A DNA stretch of 64,000 nt from Euzebyella saccharophila (GCF_014855495.1 NZ_JACYFJ010000007.1:62001-126000), one strand, 5' to 3'; counted from the stretch's first letter, positions 52,396-61,839 are shown. The notes: generated by a model from the letters alone, not told the origin. A program made the numbers and translations.

Positions 52396-53404
52396 TGATA
52401 TTCACTTCTGGAACAATGTCTATCCCATATACCTCCTTAACCTCTTTAATAATCCTTCTGGCCAATTTCAATATTTCTTCTCCTGTGGCATTGCCGTAAT
52501 TGACCAGAACAAGCGCCTGGTTTTTATGCACCCCGGCATCATCAAATCTTTTACCTTTGAACCCGCATTGTTCAATAAGCCAACCCGCAGGTATTTTATA
52601 TTCTGATTCCGATACCTTGTAAAAGGGAGCATTGGGGTTCTTCTCCAAAAAGGATGTAAAGGTTTCTTTGTCTATAACAGGGTTCTTAAAAAAACTACCG
52701 CTATTACCCAAAACTTTAGGATCTGGAAGTTTTTCCTGTCTTATAGCGATAACCGCGTTGGAAATATCCTTAATACTAGGGTCTAAAATGTTATTCTCCT
52801 TTAATTTTGCTTCTATAGCGCCGTAGGAGGTATTTTTTTTGTGGTTTCTTTTTGTAAGTTGAAGCGTGACGGATGTAATTACATATCTGCCCTTTACCAC
52901 ATTTTTAAAAATGGAATCCCTATAACCAAATTTGCAATCTTCCTTTGTAAAAGTTTTTAAGGTTTGCGTTTGCACGTCCATAGCCTCGCAACTAACGAAA
53001 GTATCTTTTAGTTCAACTCCATATGCGCCAATGTTCTGAATTGGCGCGGTACCCGTATTCCCGGGAATTAATGACATATTTTCCAAACCTCCATAACCTT
53101 TTTCCAAAGTATACATGACCATTTGGTGCCAATTTTCCCCCGCCATGATTTTTAAGGTTACGTCCTCTTCGGTTTCATGCACTACTTCAATGCCTTTTAA
53201 ATTGATATGAAGAACAAGTGCATCTATATCTTGCGTTATCAGCATATTGCTCCCACCGCTTATTATGAATTTTTTTGGATGGGTTTCTTGTTGAAAAGCC
53301 TTTCTTAAATCCTCTATACTGTTAATTTCCAGAAAGTAACTGGCTTTGGCATCTATTCCAAAGGTATTGTAGGCTTTAAGCGAAAAATTTGATTGTATGT
53401 TCAT
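52388..53404 (-). CDS. murB: UDP-N-acetylenolpyruvoylglucosamine reductase
   Basis: 338 aa, type I MurB (the long form with the extra loop). It reduces the enolpyruvyl group to make UDP-MurNAc, the second step of peptidoglycan synthesis, with FAD and NADPH. Motifs: SLKAYNTFGIDAKASYF, FIISGGSNMLITQDIDALVLH, PGNTGTAPIQNIGAYGVEL, FGYRDSIFK, and the catalytic Ser in LGNSGSFFKNPVI with IPAGWLIEQCGFKGKRFDDAGVHKNQALVLVNYGNATG. The first base of its ATG (53404) overlaps the end of the aminotransferase stop, so the two are coupled. Confidence 0.97.
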   Translation of the reverse strand: MNIQSNFSLKAYNTFGIDAKASYFLEINSIEDLRKAFQQETHPKKFIISGGSNMLITQDIDALVLHINLKGIEVVHETEEDVTLKIMAGENWHQMVMYTLEKGYGGLENMSLIPGNTGTAPIQNIGAYGVELKDTFVSCEAMDVQTQTLKTFTKEDCKFGYRDSIFKNVVKGRYVITSVTLQLTKRNHKKNTSYGAIEAKLKENNILDPSIKDISNAVIAIRQEKLPDPKVLGNSGSFFKNPVIDKETFTSFLEKNPNAPFYKVSESEYKIPAGWLIEQCGFKGKRFDDAGVHKNQALVLVNYGNATGEEILKLARRIIKEVKEVYGIDIVPEVNIIK

Positions 53405-54594
53405 TAGCCTTTATAACTCTTCAAAGCTTCCTTTAGTATGCCAACTGCCCTTTTAAGACTTTCTTTTTCTAGCACGTAGGCAATCCTTACTTGATTTTTT
53501 CCGTAGCCTTCGCTAGCGTAAAAACCTGCAGCAGGTGCAACCATGACCGTTTCGCCGTTTATTGAAAAATCGTTTAAAAGCCATTGGGCGAAATGGTCTG
53601 AATCTTCTATAGGCAATTGTGCAATGCAGTAAAAGGCTCCTTGAGGTCTTCCAATGGTAACACCCTCAATTTTTTCCAGTTCATGAATCAATAGTTCACG
53701 TCTGCCAACATATTCTTCTTTTACCTCATCAAAATAACTTTGAGGCGTTTCCAATGCTGCTTCGCTTGCAATTTGGGCAAAAGTTGGAGGTGATAATCGT
53801 GCTTGTGCAAACTTTATGGCTGTCTTTATAAGTGCTTTGTTCTTGCTAACCATGCAGCCTATTCGTGCACCGCACATACTATATCTTTTGGAAACAGAAT
53901 CAACAACTATGGCATTTTCCTCTAAATCGGGCTCCTGTAAAATAGAATAATGCGAACGATTGTCATAGGTAAACTCCCTATACACCTCGTCTGCAATAAG
54001 AAAAATGTCATGCTTTTTAACAATGGCCGCTAACTTGGCAATTTCTTCGGGAGTGTAAAGGTAGCCAGTAGGGTTCCCAGGATTACAAATTAGAATTGCC
54101 TTTGTTTTCTCAGTAATAAGTTTTTCAAATTCTTCAATTGGAGGAAGGGCAAAATTATCATCAATCTTTGAGATAATGGGTACTACATTTACTCCCGCGG
54201 CCGTCGAAAATCCGTTATAGTTGGCATAAAAGGGTTCTGGAATGATAATTTCATCGCCAAAATCTGTAATGCTGCCAATGGTAAAAGAAAGTGCCTCCGA
54301 TCCACCGGTGGTTACAATAATGTCATTGGCATCCACATGAATGTCATACTTTGCGTAGTAGGCTGCTAATTTGGTTCTGTATTCTTCTGAACCTTCCGTT
54401 CTGCTGTATTCTACAACTTCCAAATTGTGGTTCTTTACCGCGTCCAAAGCCACTTGTGGCGTTTTAATATCTGGCTGACCTATGTTGAGATGTATTACAT
54501 TAATTCCTCTCTTTTTGGCTGCTTCGGCATATGGAACTAATTTTCTAATAGGGGATTCTGGCATGGAGATTCCCTTCTGGGACACTTTTGGCAT
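53404..54594 (-). CDS. PLP-dependent aminotransferase (aspartate aminotransferase-like, fold I)
   Basis: 396 aa. PLP lysine in VDSVSKRYSMCGARIGCMV (SKxxxxxGxRxG), NPGNPTGYLYTPEE and DEVYREFTYD are diagnostic of subgroup I aspartate-type aminotransferases. HLNIGQPDIKTPQVALDAV and SRTEGSEEYRTKLAAYY also fit. The exact amino donor is not determined by sequence. Its stop codon TGA overlaps the murB start by 1 bp. The start at 54594 (MPKVSQKGISMPESPIRKL) has a later ATG option at codon 11. Confidence 0.9.
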   Translation of the reverse strand: MPKVSQKGISMPESPIRKLVPYAEAAKKRGINVIHLNIGQPDIKTPQVALDAVKNHNLEVVEYSRTEGSEEYRTKLAAYYAKYDIHVDANDIIVTTGGSEALSFTIGSITDFGDEIIIPEPFYANYNGFSTAAGVNVVPIISKIDDNFALPPIEEFEKLITEKTKAILICNPGNPTGYLYTPEEIAKLAAIVKKHDIFLIADEVYREFTYDNRSHYSILQEPDLEENAIVVDSVSKRYSMCGARIGCMVSKNKALIKTAIKFAQARLSPPTFAQIASEAALETPQSYFDEVKEEYVGRRELLIHELEKIEGVTIGRPQGAFYCIAQLPIEDSDHFAQWLLNDFSINGETVMVAPAAGFYASEGYGKNQVRIAYVLEKESLKRAVGILKEALKSYKG

Positions 54595-54672
54595 AAATCT
54601 AAATTTTACACAAAAATGCTAAAACCAATCGGATAAAACTAAATTCTACCATCTCAATTCAATTACTGTAAA

Positions 54673-56073
54673 TTGTTAAAAATCAAGCATATTTGGCTTA
54701 AAATTCCTAAATTGTTAGAGGTAGGGCGATTAATATTAGGAAAATTGAAGACTTGGAGCCTAAATATGACATTGTTGTTACTGCTAGCACCTTTGCTGGT
54801 TTGTAGTCAGCACTTTAAATTACCACAGGATAAAAGCTTTCAGAAGCTAAAATTTCAGTTGGTAAACAATCTTATTGTGGTTCCCGTTGAAGTAAACGGC
54901 ACAAAGCTTCACTTTCTTTTGGATTCCGGGGTTAGCCAACCCATACTTTTTAATATCAGTAGCAAGGATTCTGTACAGATCAATAATGTGACGGAAATTA
55001 CCATACGGGGAGTAGGTCATGGGGAGCCTATTAAAGCTTTAAGTTCTTCGGGCAATACTTTTAAAATTGACCATATAGTAAACCAAAGTCAGAAGTTGTA
55101 TGTGGTCATGGATAAAGGAATCAACCTTTCACCTTCCTTAGGTATTACCATACACGGCATAATGGGTTATGAGTTGTTTAGGGATTTTGTTGTGGATATA
55201 AGCTACGCAAAGAGGACCATCAAATTTTTTGACCCGGAGAAGTATGAATACAAGAAATCAAAAAAAATGGAAACCATGCCATTGGCCATCAGAAATAAAA
55301 AGGCTTATGTACAAAGCACTTTGTTTTTGGACGGAATCAAAGGGTTGCCGGTTACCATGTTGGTAGATACGGGTAGTAGTGACGCTGTTTGGCTATTTGA
55401 GAATGAACATATCAAGGTACCCGAAAAACATTTTGATGTTTTTTTGGGCAAGGGGCTTAATGGGTTAGTGTATGGGAAACGGACAAAAATTAAGGGTATA
55501 AGCTTAGGAGATTTTTTGATTTCCGATGCTAAAGCAGCCTTTCCTGATGAGTTATCCTATAGCGAAATAAATAGTTTTGGTAATAGAAATGGAAGTCTTG
55601 GGGGAGAGATTTTGAAAAGATTTGATATCGTTTTTGATTATTCTAAAAATCAAATGGCCTTTAAAAGGAACAAATTTTTTAAGGAGCCCTTTTATTATAA
55701 CTTGAGCGGTTTGAATCTACAGCATAACGGTATGCGCTATATTGCGGAGAGTATTGCAGACAATAGGGGTATTGTCAAGGAAGATGAAAAACAATTTGGA
55801 GATGTACAGCTCATCTTTGAGAATAAGACAAAATTAAGCCTAGTTCCTGAAATTGTCATTTCGGCTATTAGGGATGGAAGCCCTGCTCATGAAGCGGGAT
55901 TGCGCCAGGGAGATGTCATTTTGGCCGTTAACGGTAAAAGGGTTCATAAATACCAACTGCAAGATGTGGTAAAAATGGTAAATGAAAAGGAGGGTAAAAG
56001 AATCAAATTATTGGTAGATCGTTATAATTCAGATTTGTTGTTCACTTTTAAACTTACCAAATTATTCCAATAA
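54673..56073 (+). CDS. Secreted aspartyl protease-like protein with two retropepsin-type sites and a PDZ domain
   Basis: Up to 466 aa from a TTG at 54673; the first ATG is at 54766 (435 aa), which begins a hydrophobic signal (MTLLLLLAPLLVCSQ), but the n-region around LGKLKTWSLN could belong to the protein via a TTG at 54745. Two retropepsin-like domains are seen, with sites LDSGVSQPILF (DSG, residue ~98) and LVDTGSSDAVWLF (DTG, ~ residue 234). A PDZ domain closes the protein (IRDGSPAHEAGLRQGDVILAVNGKRVHKYQLQDVVKMV). In the family these two sites would meet in one active cleft. Substrate unknown; likely periplasmic. Confidence 0.85.
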   Translation: MLKIKHIWLKIPKLLEVGRLILGKLKTWSLNMTLLLLLAPLLVCSQHFKLPQDKSFQKLKFQLVNNLIVVPVEVNGTKLHFLLDSGVSQPILFNISSKDSVQINNVTEITIRGVGHGEPIKALSSSGNTFKIDHIVNQSQKLYVVMDKGINLSPSLGITIHGIMGYELFRDFVVDISYAKRTIKFFDPEKYEYKKSKKMETMPLAIRNKKAYVQSTLFLDGIKGLPVTMLVDTGSSDAVWLFENEHIKVPEKHFDVFLGKGLNGLVYGKRTKIKGISLGDFLISDAKAAFPDELSYSEINSFGNRNGSLGGEILKRFDIVFDYSKNQMAFKRNKFFKEPFYYNLSGLNLQHNGMRYIAESIADNRGIVKEDEKQFGDVQLIFENKTKLSLVPEIVISAIRDGSPAHEAGLRQGDVILAVNGKRVHKYQLQDVVKMVNEKEGKRIKLLVDRYNSDLLFTFKLTKLFQ

Positions 56074-56100
56074 AAAACCTCGGTGTAGGCCGAGGTTTTT
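56072..56100 (+). terminator. Bidirectional terminator between the aspartyl protease and DUF1573 genes
   Basis: AAAAAACCTCGG, TGTAGG loop, CCGAGGTTTTT. It overlaps the stop codon of the upstream gene; the A-run serves the convergent gene at 56122. Confidence 0.88.
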
Positions 56101-56121
56101 AAATATTCTTTAAGAAGAATT

Positions 56122-56508
56122 TTATTTGCCTTCAGAGGCTTTAACTTCTCCTTTTATCTTTAACACCTTGGTAGGTGTATCTGCGTTTGAAATTACGGTA
56201 ATAGCTTTTCTGATAGGCCCAACACGATTGGTATCGTATTTAACCTGAATTTCACCGGTCTTACCAGGTAAAATAGGCTCTTCTGGCTTTTTAGGGATGG
56301 TACACCCACAGCTAGAACTTACTTTACTTATAATCAAAGGAGCTTTGCCGGTGTTGGTAAATTCAAACACACGAACACCATCTGAACCTTTGGTGATTTC
56401 TCCGTAATCTACGGTCTCCGTCTTAAATTCAATTTTAGCGGCTTTTTCCTGGGCGGTTAATGTAAAACCCAGTAGGCCAACAAATAATACGAGTACTATT
56501 TTTTTCAT
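56122..56508 (-). CDS. DUF1573 secreted protein
   Basis: 128 aa from ATG 56508, which opens a signal peptide (MKKIVLVLFVGLLGFTLTAQ). The mature protein is the DUF1573 beta-sandwich: KIEFKTETVDYGEITKGSDGVRVFEFTNTGKAPLIISKVSSSCGCTIPKKPEEPILPGKTGEIQVKYDTN, with the conserved SSCGCT. Function in Bacteroidota is unknown. A TTG-N20-TATTTTTG promoter sits immediately upstream, with a predicted start ~15 nt before this ATG, so the longer reading from 56532 is not used. Confidence 0.9.
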   Translation of the reverse strand: MKKIVLVLFVGLLGFTLTAQEKAAKIEFKTETVDYGEITKGSDGVRVFEFTNTGKAPLIISKVSSSCGCTIPKKPEEPILPGKTGEIQVKYDTNRVGPIRKAITVISNADTPTKVLKIKGEVKASEGK

Positions 56509-56529
56509 CTTGTTAAATTTAGGGAATCT

Positions 56530-56560
56530 CAAAAATAAATCTTTTCAGATGAACCTCCAA
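56530..56560 (-). promoter_or_regulatory. Promoter of the DUF1573 gene
   Basis: Minus strand: TTG (56560-56558), 20-nt spacer, TATTTTTG (56537-56530). Perfect match to the Bacteroidota consensus. Confidence 0.75.
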
Positions 56561-56567
56561 AATTCTT

Positions 56568-56596
56568 TTGTTATCTGTTAACGTTACTTATTTTTG
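56568..56596 (+). promoter_or_regulatory. Promoter of valS
   Basis: TTG (56568-56570), 18-nt spacer, TATTTTTG (56589-56596). The predicted start near 56603 gives a leader of about 100 nt before ATG 56706. It is back-to-back with the DUF1573 promoter, 7 bp apart. Confidence 0.72.
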
Positions 56597-56705
56597 TTTC
56601 GTATTTATAAAGTGGCATTTTTGCCATTATTAATTAACACAGAAACTTCATTGGCGGTCTTTTGTTTTTGGACCGACACATACTTGTCAAAAACCATTCC
56701 AAAAT

Positions 56706-59336
56706 ATGGATATCCCATCAAAATACGACCCCCGCAAAGCGGAAAATCATTGGTATGACTACTGGATGCAGAATAACTATTTTTTTTCAACTCCAGATGA
56801 AAGAGAACCATATACTATCGTTATTCCACCGCCAAACGTAACAGGGGTTCTGCATATGGGGCATATGCTGAACAATACATTGCAGGACGTGCTTATCCGA
56901 AGGGCAAGACTCATGGGTAAAAATGCGTGTTGGGTACCAGGTATGGACCATGCCTCCATTGCTACGGAAGCAAAGGTGGTTGCCAAACTTAAAGCGGAAG
57001 GCATTGAAAAGTCTGACTTGACACGGGATGAGTTTTTAAAGCACGCTTGGGACTGGACCAACGAATATGGAGGGGTTATACTAGAGCAATTGAAGAAATT
57101 GGGATGTTCATGTGATTGGGGCCGTACCAAGTTCACCATGGATGAGGATATGTATCAATCCGTTATCAAAGTGTTTGTTGATTTGTTCAATAAAGGATTG
57201 ATTTATCGCGGACATCGTATGGTCAATTGGGACCCAGAGGCCTTGACCACACTTTCTGATGAAGAAGTTATTTATGAGGAACGCCAAGGTCTATTGTACT
57301 ATTTGTCATACCCGATTGAAGGTAGTGAAGAAACGGTTACCATTGCAACAACACGTCCAGAAACCATTTTAGGTGATACGGCTATTTGTATCAATCCCAA
57401 TGATGAAAGGTACTCTCACTTGAAAGGAAAAAAGGTAGTGGTGCCTATTTGCAATAGGGTTATTCCCATCATTGAAGATGAGTATGTGGATATTGAATTT
57501 GGTACGGGATGTTTAAAAATAACTCCGGCCCATGATATAAATGACAAAGCCCTTGGGGAAAAACATGGTCTGGAAACCATAGATATTTTTAATGCCAACG
57601 CAACCTTAAATTCCTTCGGGTTACATTATGAAGGAAAAGATCGTTTTGTGGTTAGAAAGGAAATAAGCAAAGAACTGGAAGAAAATGGTTTTTTGGTTAA
57701 GAAGGAAAACTATGTAAACAAGGTAGGTACCTCAGAAAGGACCAAGGCTGTCATTGAGCCACGTTTGAGCGATCAATGGTTCCTAAAAATGGAAGATTTG
57801 GTAAAACCTGCCTTAAAAGCTGTACTTGAGACCGATGAGGTAAAATTTTTCCCTAAAAAATTTGAGAACACCTACCGCCATTGGATGGAAAATATTCGTG
57901 ATTGGAATATCTCCAGACAGCTTTGGTGGGGGCAACAGATTCCAGCCTATTATTTTGGGGATGGCCAAGAAGATTTTGTAGTGGCGGAAACCAAAGAGGA
58001 AGCACTAAAATTGGCACAGGACAAATCTGGGAATACGTCATTGGCCCTAGAAGACTTAAGGCAGGACGAAGATGCACTTGATACCTGGTTTTCATCGTGG
58101 TTGTGGCCTATAAGTGTTTTTAATGGTATTATAGAGCCTGATAATAAAGAGGTGAATTATTATTACCCTACTAGTGATTTGGTTACAGGACCGGATATAA
58201 TTTTCTTTTGGGTAGCCAGAATGATTATTTCCGGTTATGAATATCGGGATGAAAGACCTTTCAAGAATGTGTATTTTACGGGCTTGGTTCGGGATAAGCA
58301 ACGAAGAAAAATGTCCAAATCCCTAGGTAATTCACCTGATGCCTTAAAGCTCATTGAAAATTATGGTGCAGATGGAGTTAGGGTAGGACTGTTGTTAAGT
58401 TCTGCTGCAGGAAATGATTTAATGTTCGATGAGGATCTATGCCAGCAAGGAAAAAACTTTGCCAACAAGATTTGGAACGGATTTAGGTTGCTGAAAAGCT
58501 GGGAGGTGGCCGATATTGCTCAACCTGTATCTTCGCAAATTGGTATAGAATGGTATAAGGCCAAATTCAATCAGACCTTGGCAGAGATTGAGGACCATTT
58601 TTCCAAGTATAGAATTTCAGATGCCTTGATGGCCATTTATAAACTGGTTTGGGATGATTATAGTTCATGGTTATTGGAAATAATTAAGCCAGACTACCAA
58701 AAACCGATAGATAAGACCACCTTTGATTCGGTAATCGCACTTTTTGAGGATAACCTAAAATTGTTGCACCCCTTCATGCCATTTTTAACGGAGGAGGTTT
58801 GGCAGCATATTACGGAAAGAACTCCAGATGAAGCCTTGGTTGTAGCAAAGTGGCCAAGTACTGCAACGGTAGATCAAAATTTGATCCAAGAATTTGAATT
58901 TGCTTCAGAGGTAGTTTCAGGGGTACGCAACATTCGTAAAGAAAAAAACATCCCTAACAAGGAGGCGTTGCAATTATCCGTTTTAAATGAGGGCAATATT
59001 TCTGCTAAATGGGATGTGGTCATTCAAAAACTTACCAACGTTTCTGAGGTGTCTTACGTAGAGAATGGGGTAGATGGCTCCTTATCGTTTAGGGTGAAAA
59101 GTAATGAATATTTTATACCCATCTCAGGAGCTATTGATGTAGAGGCGGAAGTAAAGAAAATTCAAGAGGAGTTAAAATACACTCGTGGATTCTTAAAGTC
59201 CGTTCAAAAGAAACTTGAAAATGAGCGTTTTGTAAATAATGCGCCAGAACAGGTAATTGCCAATGAGCGCAAAAAACAAGCTGATGCCGAGGCTAAAATT
59301 GAAACCTTGGAAAAAAGTTTGGCCAGTTTGGGATAG
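56706..59336 (+). CDS. valS: Valyl-tRNA synthetase
   Basis: 876 aa, normal length. Charges tRNA-Val. Class I signatures: HMGH (residues 50-53, within [19 protein letters not shown]) and KMSKS (535-539, [16 protein letters not shown]). The editing domain includes [25 protein letters not shown], and [22 protein letters not shown]. The C-terminus is the tRNA-binding coiled coil ([47 protein letters not shown]). A long hairpin terminator follows. Confidence 0.98.
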   Translation: MDIPSKYDPRKAENHWYDYWMQNNYFFSTPDEREPYTIVIPPPNVTGVLHMGHMLNNTLQDVLIRRARLMGKNACWVPGMDHASIATEAKVVAKLKAEGIEKSDLTRDEFLKHAWDWTNEYGGVILEQLKKLGCSCDWGRTKFTMDEDMYQSVIKVFVDLFNKGLIYRGHRMVNWDPEALTTLSDEEVIYEERQGLLYYLSYPIEGSEETVTIATTRPETILGDTAICINPNDERYSHLKGKKVVVPICNRVIPIIEDEYVDIEFGTGCLKITPAHDINDKALGEKHGLETIDIFNANATLNSFGLHYEGKDRFVVRKEISKELEENGFLVKKENYVNKVGTSERTKAVIEPRLSDQWFLKMEDLVKPALKAVLETDEVKFFPKKFENTYRHWMENIRDWNISRQLWWGQQIPAYYFGDGQEDFVVAETKEEALKLAQDKSGNTSLALEDLRQDEDALDTWFSSWLWPISVFNGIIEPDNKEVNYYYPTSDLVTGPDIIFFWVARMIISGYEYRDERPFKNVYFTGLVRDKQRRKMSKSLGNSPDALKLIENYGADGVRVGLLLSSAAGNDLMFDEDLCQQGKNFANKIWNGFRLLKSWEVADIAQPVSSQIGIEWYKAKFNQTLAEIEDHFSKYRISDALMAIYKLVWDDYSSWLLEIIKPDYQKPIDKTTFDSVIALFEDNLKLLHPFMPFLTEEVWQHITERTPDEALVVAKWPSTATVDQNLIQEFEFASEVVSGVRNIRKEKNIPNKEALQLSVLNEGNISAKWDVVIQKLTNVSEVSYVENGVDGSLSFRVKSNEYFIPISGAIDVEAEVKKIQEELKYTRGFLKSVQKKLENERFVNNAPEQVIANERKKQADAEAKIETLEKSLASLG

Positions 59337-59359
59337 CAACTTTATTACATTATAGATTG

Positions 59360-59416
59360 ACCGTTGTAAATTGTATTTCTTACAAATAGGAAATTTGGTT
59401 TGCAACGGTTTTTATT
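59360..59416 (+). terminator. Terminator after valS
   Basis: ACCGTTGTAAA pairs with TTTGCAACGGT (one mismatch) and TTTTATT follows. It overlaps the end of the convergent zinc-ribbon gene. Confidence 0.75.
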
Positions 59417-60215
59417 GGTATTGTTGATTGTAAAAGGGTAGAAGTAGCTTTTTGTCCGCAAATCTACCGGTTGCGTTTTCCTCTATTGGTGTACGAACCA
59501 AAACGGTGTTCCATCTGCCTTCAATACCAATGTAATGTTTATTGAAGGTAGTGTTCAATTGGGTCTCAATTAAACAGTCCTCTACCACATCTAAAATATC
59601 TTTACGATACTTGGGAGTAATTTTCTTAATATCCTTGATTTTTAAGAGTATTAAAAGCTTTTCACCGTTACTTTTGGAAAAGTAAGCGATATCCTTCATG
59701 GAAATACCGTTCACGATTTCCTTGTTCATACTATTTCTAAGAAGACCAGAAATGGAGTCGTTTTCAGCAACCAGCATTTTATCATCTAATTTTTTAAAAT
59801 CCGAAAGTAACAGGTTGTAATTTGGGTCTTGAATATTGGTTTTTTCATTGGTATCCTTCGATCTTGTGTAAACCCCATAGAGCGATAGAGACATTACAAT
59901 GGCGAAAAGTACCGTAAGTGCAAGACAGCCGCAACCCTGCCAGAGAGGTCTTTTGGCTGGTGATACTCGTAATAGTGCATTTTTGCTATGTTCCATATCT
60001 GCTGTAAACTCTCTCCTTTTAAAATGTCTACGGCAGTGACTGCATTCGGCTGTGATGATCTTGTTCAATGGTAAAATTGGAATCTAAAAAAAGTGGAAAT
60101 AGTTTCCTTTTACTATCAGCTTAGTAGAATCCTTGGATTTGCAATGTGGACATGTGGTGTTTTTTAGATAATCTTCTTTAAGAACAGATGCACGAATACC
60201 AAAGAGAAGTAACAT
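59412..60215 (-). pseudogene. Zinc-ribbon membrane protein interrupted by an amber codon
   Basis: Read from ATG 60215, the minus strand gives MLLLFGIRASVLKEDYLKNT, TCPHCKSKDSTK, VKGNYFHFF, then TAG (60086-60084) and, in the same frame, IPILPLNKIITAECSHCRRHFK and on to 59412. The two CxxC pairs (CPHC, CSHC) form a zinc ribbon with a single intact plan. In flavobacterial relatives the residue at the stop is Trp in a FWIPLFP-like phrase (from memory), so TGG has probably changed to TAG. The rest has one membrane helix (LALTVLFAIVMSLSLYGVYT, ~150 residues from the end) and an extracytoplasmic part. A TTG at 60068 could restart translation and give a 218-aa protein without the first Cys pair. TAATTTTG at 60265-60258 would be its promoter. 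Sequencing error is possible. Confidence 0.7.
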
Positions 60216-60414
60216 GTTTAAAATTTAAGGTTTGGTTTAATAAATATCGGAATAAGACAAAATTAATTGAGGCAAAAGAAATGTACATCCCTGAAATTGG
60301 GGATTTCTAAGTTACCTTATGTGTCATAAGCATCGGTTAAGGTATTGCATCTATAAATCATGTACTTACTCTTAAAACCGAATCTATATTCAGTTAATTC
60401 CCTATTTTAGTCGT

Positions 60415-60984
60415 GTGAGACTAAAGGACAATAAGAAAAAGGAAGCTATTTTTAATGCGGCAATTGAGCTAACAGGGGAACTAGGTCTAAATAAGATTAC
60501 CATGTCTGCCATTGCCGAGAAAGCTCAAGTTGCCAGTGGAACCCTCTATATCTATTTTAATAGCAAAGAACAGCTATTCAATGAGCTTTATAAACGACTT
60601 ATTTCAGAAGGTACATTGGCCATTCTTCCGGCAGTAGAACACTTGCCGATCAAACAACAGTTGTCTACCATTTGGTCCAATGTACTTGAATTTCGCACCT
60701 CCAATGCAGCCGAGGTGGCCTTTATGCATGAATTTAGGTATTCACCTCTGTTGGATGATGACACCAAAAAAATAGACTCCCTATTTGTTGACCACATTCG
60801 CCGACTTCTTGAAGCTGGAAGGGAAGAATTAATTGTTAAAAATTTAAGCGATGATATTCTTATCCCCCTTATGTATGGTTACGTAGATAATTTGGCCAGG
60901 CATTTGACTCACAAGGGAATAAAGCTCACCCCTGAAATTGTTAGACAGACTTTCATTATCTGTTGGGATGCCATCAAGGCATAA
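60415..60984 (+). CDS. TetR/AcrR-family transcriptional regulator
   Basis: 189 aa from GTG 60415 (a GTG two bases earlier is out of frame). The N-terminal DNA-binding part is canonical: KKEAIFNAAIELTGELGLNKITMSAIAEKAQVASGTLYIYFNSKEQLFNELYKRLI (helix-turn-helix ~ residues 24-43). The remaining ~130 residues are the helical ligand domain, with VAFMHEFRYSPLLDDDTKKIDSLFVDHIRRLLEAGREELIVKN. No efflux operon is adjacent in this window. The 26-bp palindrome at 60995-61020, 10 bp after its stop, is the likely operator. TATTTTAG at 60402-60409 is a weak -7 box; leader ~0 to a few nt. Confidence 0.9.
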   Translation: MRLKDNKKKEAIFNAAIELTGELGLNKITMSAIAEKAQVASGTLYIYFNSKEQLFNELYKRLISEGTLAILPAVEHLPIKQQLSTIWSNVLEFRTSNAAEVAFMHEFRYSPLLDDDTKKIDSLFVDHIRRLLEAGREELIVKNLSDDILIPLMYGYVDNLARHLTHKGIKLTPEIVRQTFIICWDAIKA

Positions 60985-60994
60985 ATTTTAACAA

Positions 60995-61020
60995 TATAAA
61001 TGAATATGTATTCATTTATA
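60995..61020. promoter_or_regulatory. 26-bp palindromic operator (probable TetR target)
   Basis: Perfect 12-nt arms TATAAATGAATA and TATTCATTTATA separated by TG. The core ATGAATA..TATTCAT resembles operators of TetR-family regulators. It lies 10 bp past the tetR stop and 13 bp before a TAnnTTTG -7 box, so it covers the -33 region of that promoter. Confidence 0.75.
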
Positions 61021-61033
61021 ACGTATCTTTAAT

Positions 61034-61041
61034 TACATTTG
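61034..61041 (+). promoter_or_regulatory. -7 element behind the palindrome
   Basis: TACATTTG, a perfect TAnnTTTG. Predicted start near 61048. It could be repressed by a protein bound to the palindrome. Transcription would lead into the structured region 61048-61190 and perhaps the gene at 61249. Confidence 0.6.
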
Positions 61042-61047
61042 TGCCAA

Positions 61048-61190
61048 GTTCAATTGGTTGAATTGTTTGTAGAGTTTAAGTTGTAGCCCCAAGTCTTATT
61101 TGTTAAGACTTGTTCTTCTTAAGTTGATGGAAACCCCGAGAGTACGTTTTGACATTTCCCCCGCGTCATTTCGTCAAGGGGTTTCTGCTT
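61048..61190 (+). ncRNA. Candidate structured leader or small RNA
   Basis: No coding potential. Two stems are visible: AAGTCTTA / TAAGACTT (about 61092-61112, loop TTTGT), and GAAACCCC / GGGGTTTC (about 61129-61185), enclosing an inner TTGAC / GTCAA pair. The 3' side reads GGGGTTTC TGCTTTT, a weak intrinsic-terminator shape. It may be a small RNA or the 5' leader of the gene at 61249. Not recognised as a known family. Confidence 0.4.
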
Positions 61191-61248
61191 TTATAGGTCT
61201 TTACAAAATGCTTCCACGTTTTTCGTATCTTTAAAAAAAGCGAGGCCT

Positions 61249-61833
61249 ATGAAATCTTTTGTAACCTTCATCTGTATACTATCTTTTGCTATAAATTATG
61301 GACAAGAAATAAGCATAGTGGATCCTGAAATTCAAATTATAACGGCCACTTTACCGCTGCCGGAAAGTGAAAAGGCGGGCGCCATGGTCTATGGTTATGA
61401 CAAAAGTGGAAATCTAACGGTACTTCAGGAGGGGACGAATAACATGATATGTCTGGCAGATAATCCAAAAAACGAAGGGATTAGCGTTGCATGCTATTCC
61501 AAGGAATTGGAGCCGTTCATGAAACGAGGTAGGGAATTGACCGCTGAGGGAAAGAATACAAAGGAAAAGCGTGAAATTCAAGGGGCAGAGGTAGCCGCTG
61601 GAAAATGGCAAATGCCCATTGTACCTAGCATGATGTACGTTTATTATGGTAGTGACGAAGCTTACAATACGGAAACAGGTGAACTTTTAGATGGTAAATT
61701 CAGGTATGTAATATACACACCTTTCGCTACTGCGGCTTCAACGGGACTGCCTACCAAACCTCATGACAAAGGTATGCCTTGGTTAATGGATCCCGGAACA
61801 TTTAGGGCCCATATTATGATAGGTCCCAATTAA
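61249..61833 (+). CDS. Secreted protein of unknown function
   Basis: 194 aa with a signal peptide (MKSFVTFICILSFAINYGQ). The mature part is hydrophilic, with YGYDKSGNLTVLQEGTNNMICLADNPKNEGISVACYSKELEPFMKRGRELTAEGK, a helix with several Lys/Glu, then MYVYYGSDEAYNTETGELLDGKFRYVIYTPFATAASTGLPTKPHDKGMPWLMDPGTFRAHIMI. No family is recognised. TATCTTTA about 20 nt before the ATG could be a private -7 box; otherwise it is reached from the promoter at 61034. Convergent with the DoxX-like gene (6-bp gap). Confidence 0.75.
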   Translation: MKSFVTFICILSFAINYGQEISIVDPEIQIITATLPLPESEKAGAMVYGYDKSGNLTVLQEGTNNMICLADNPKNEGISVACYSKELEPFMKRGRELTAEGKNTKEKREIQGAEVAAGKWQMPIVPSMMYVYYGSDEAYNTETGELLDGKFRYVIYTPFATAASTGLPTKPHDKGMPWLMDPGTFRAHIMIGPN

Positions 61834-61839
61834 TGAATT

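Noticed and set aside
59412-60068. A separate 218-aa gene starting at TTG 60068
   Set aside because: It would start in the middle of a zinc-ribbon domain; the frame and family similarity continue upstream to ATG 60215 across one TAG.
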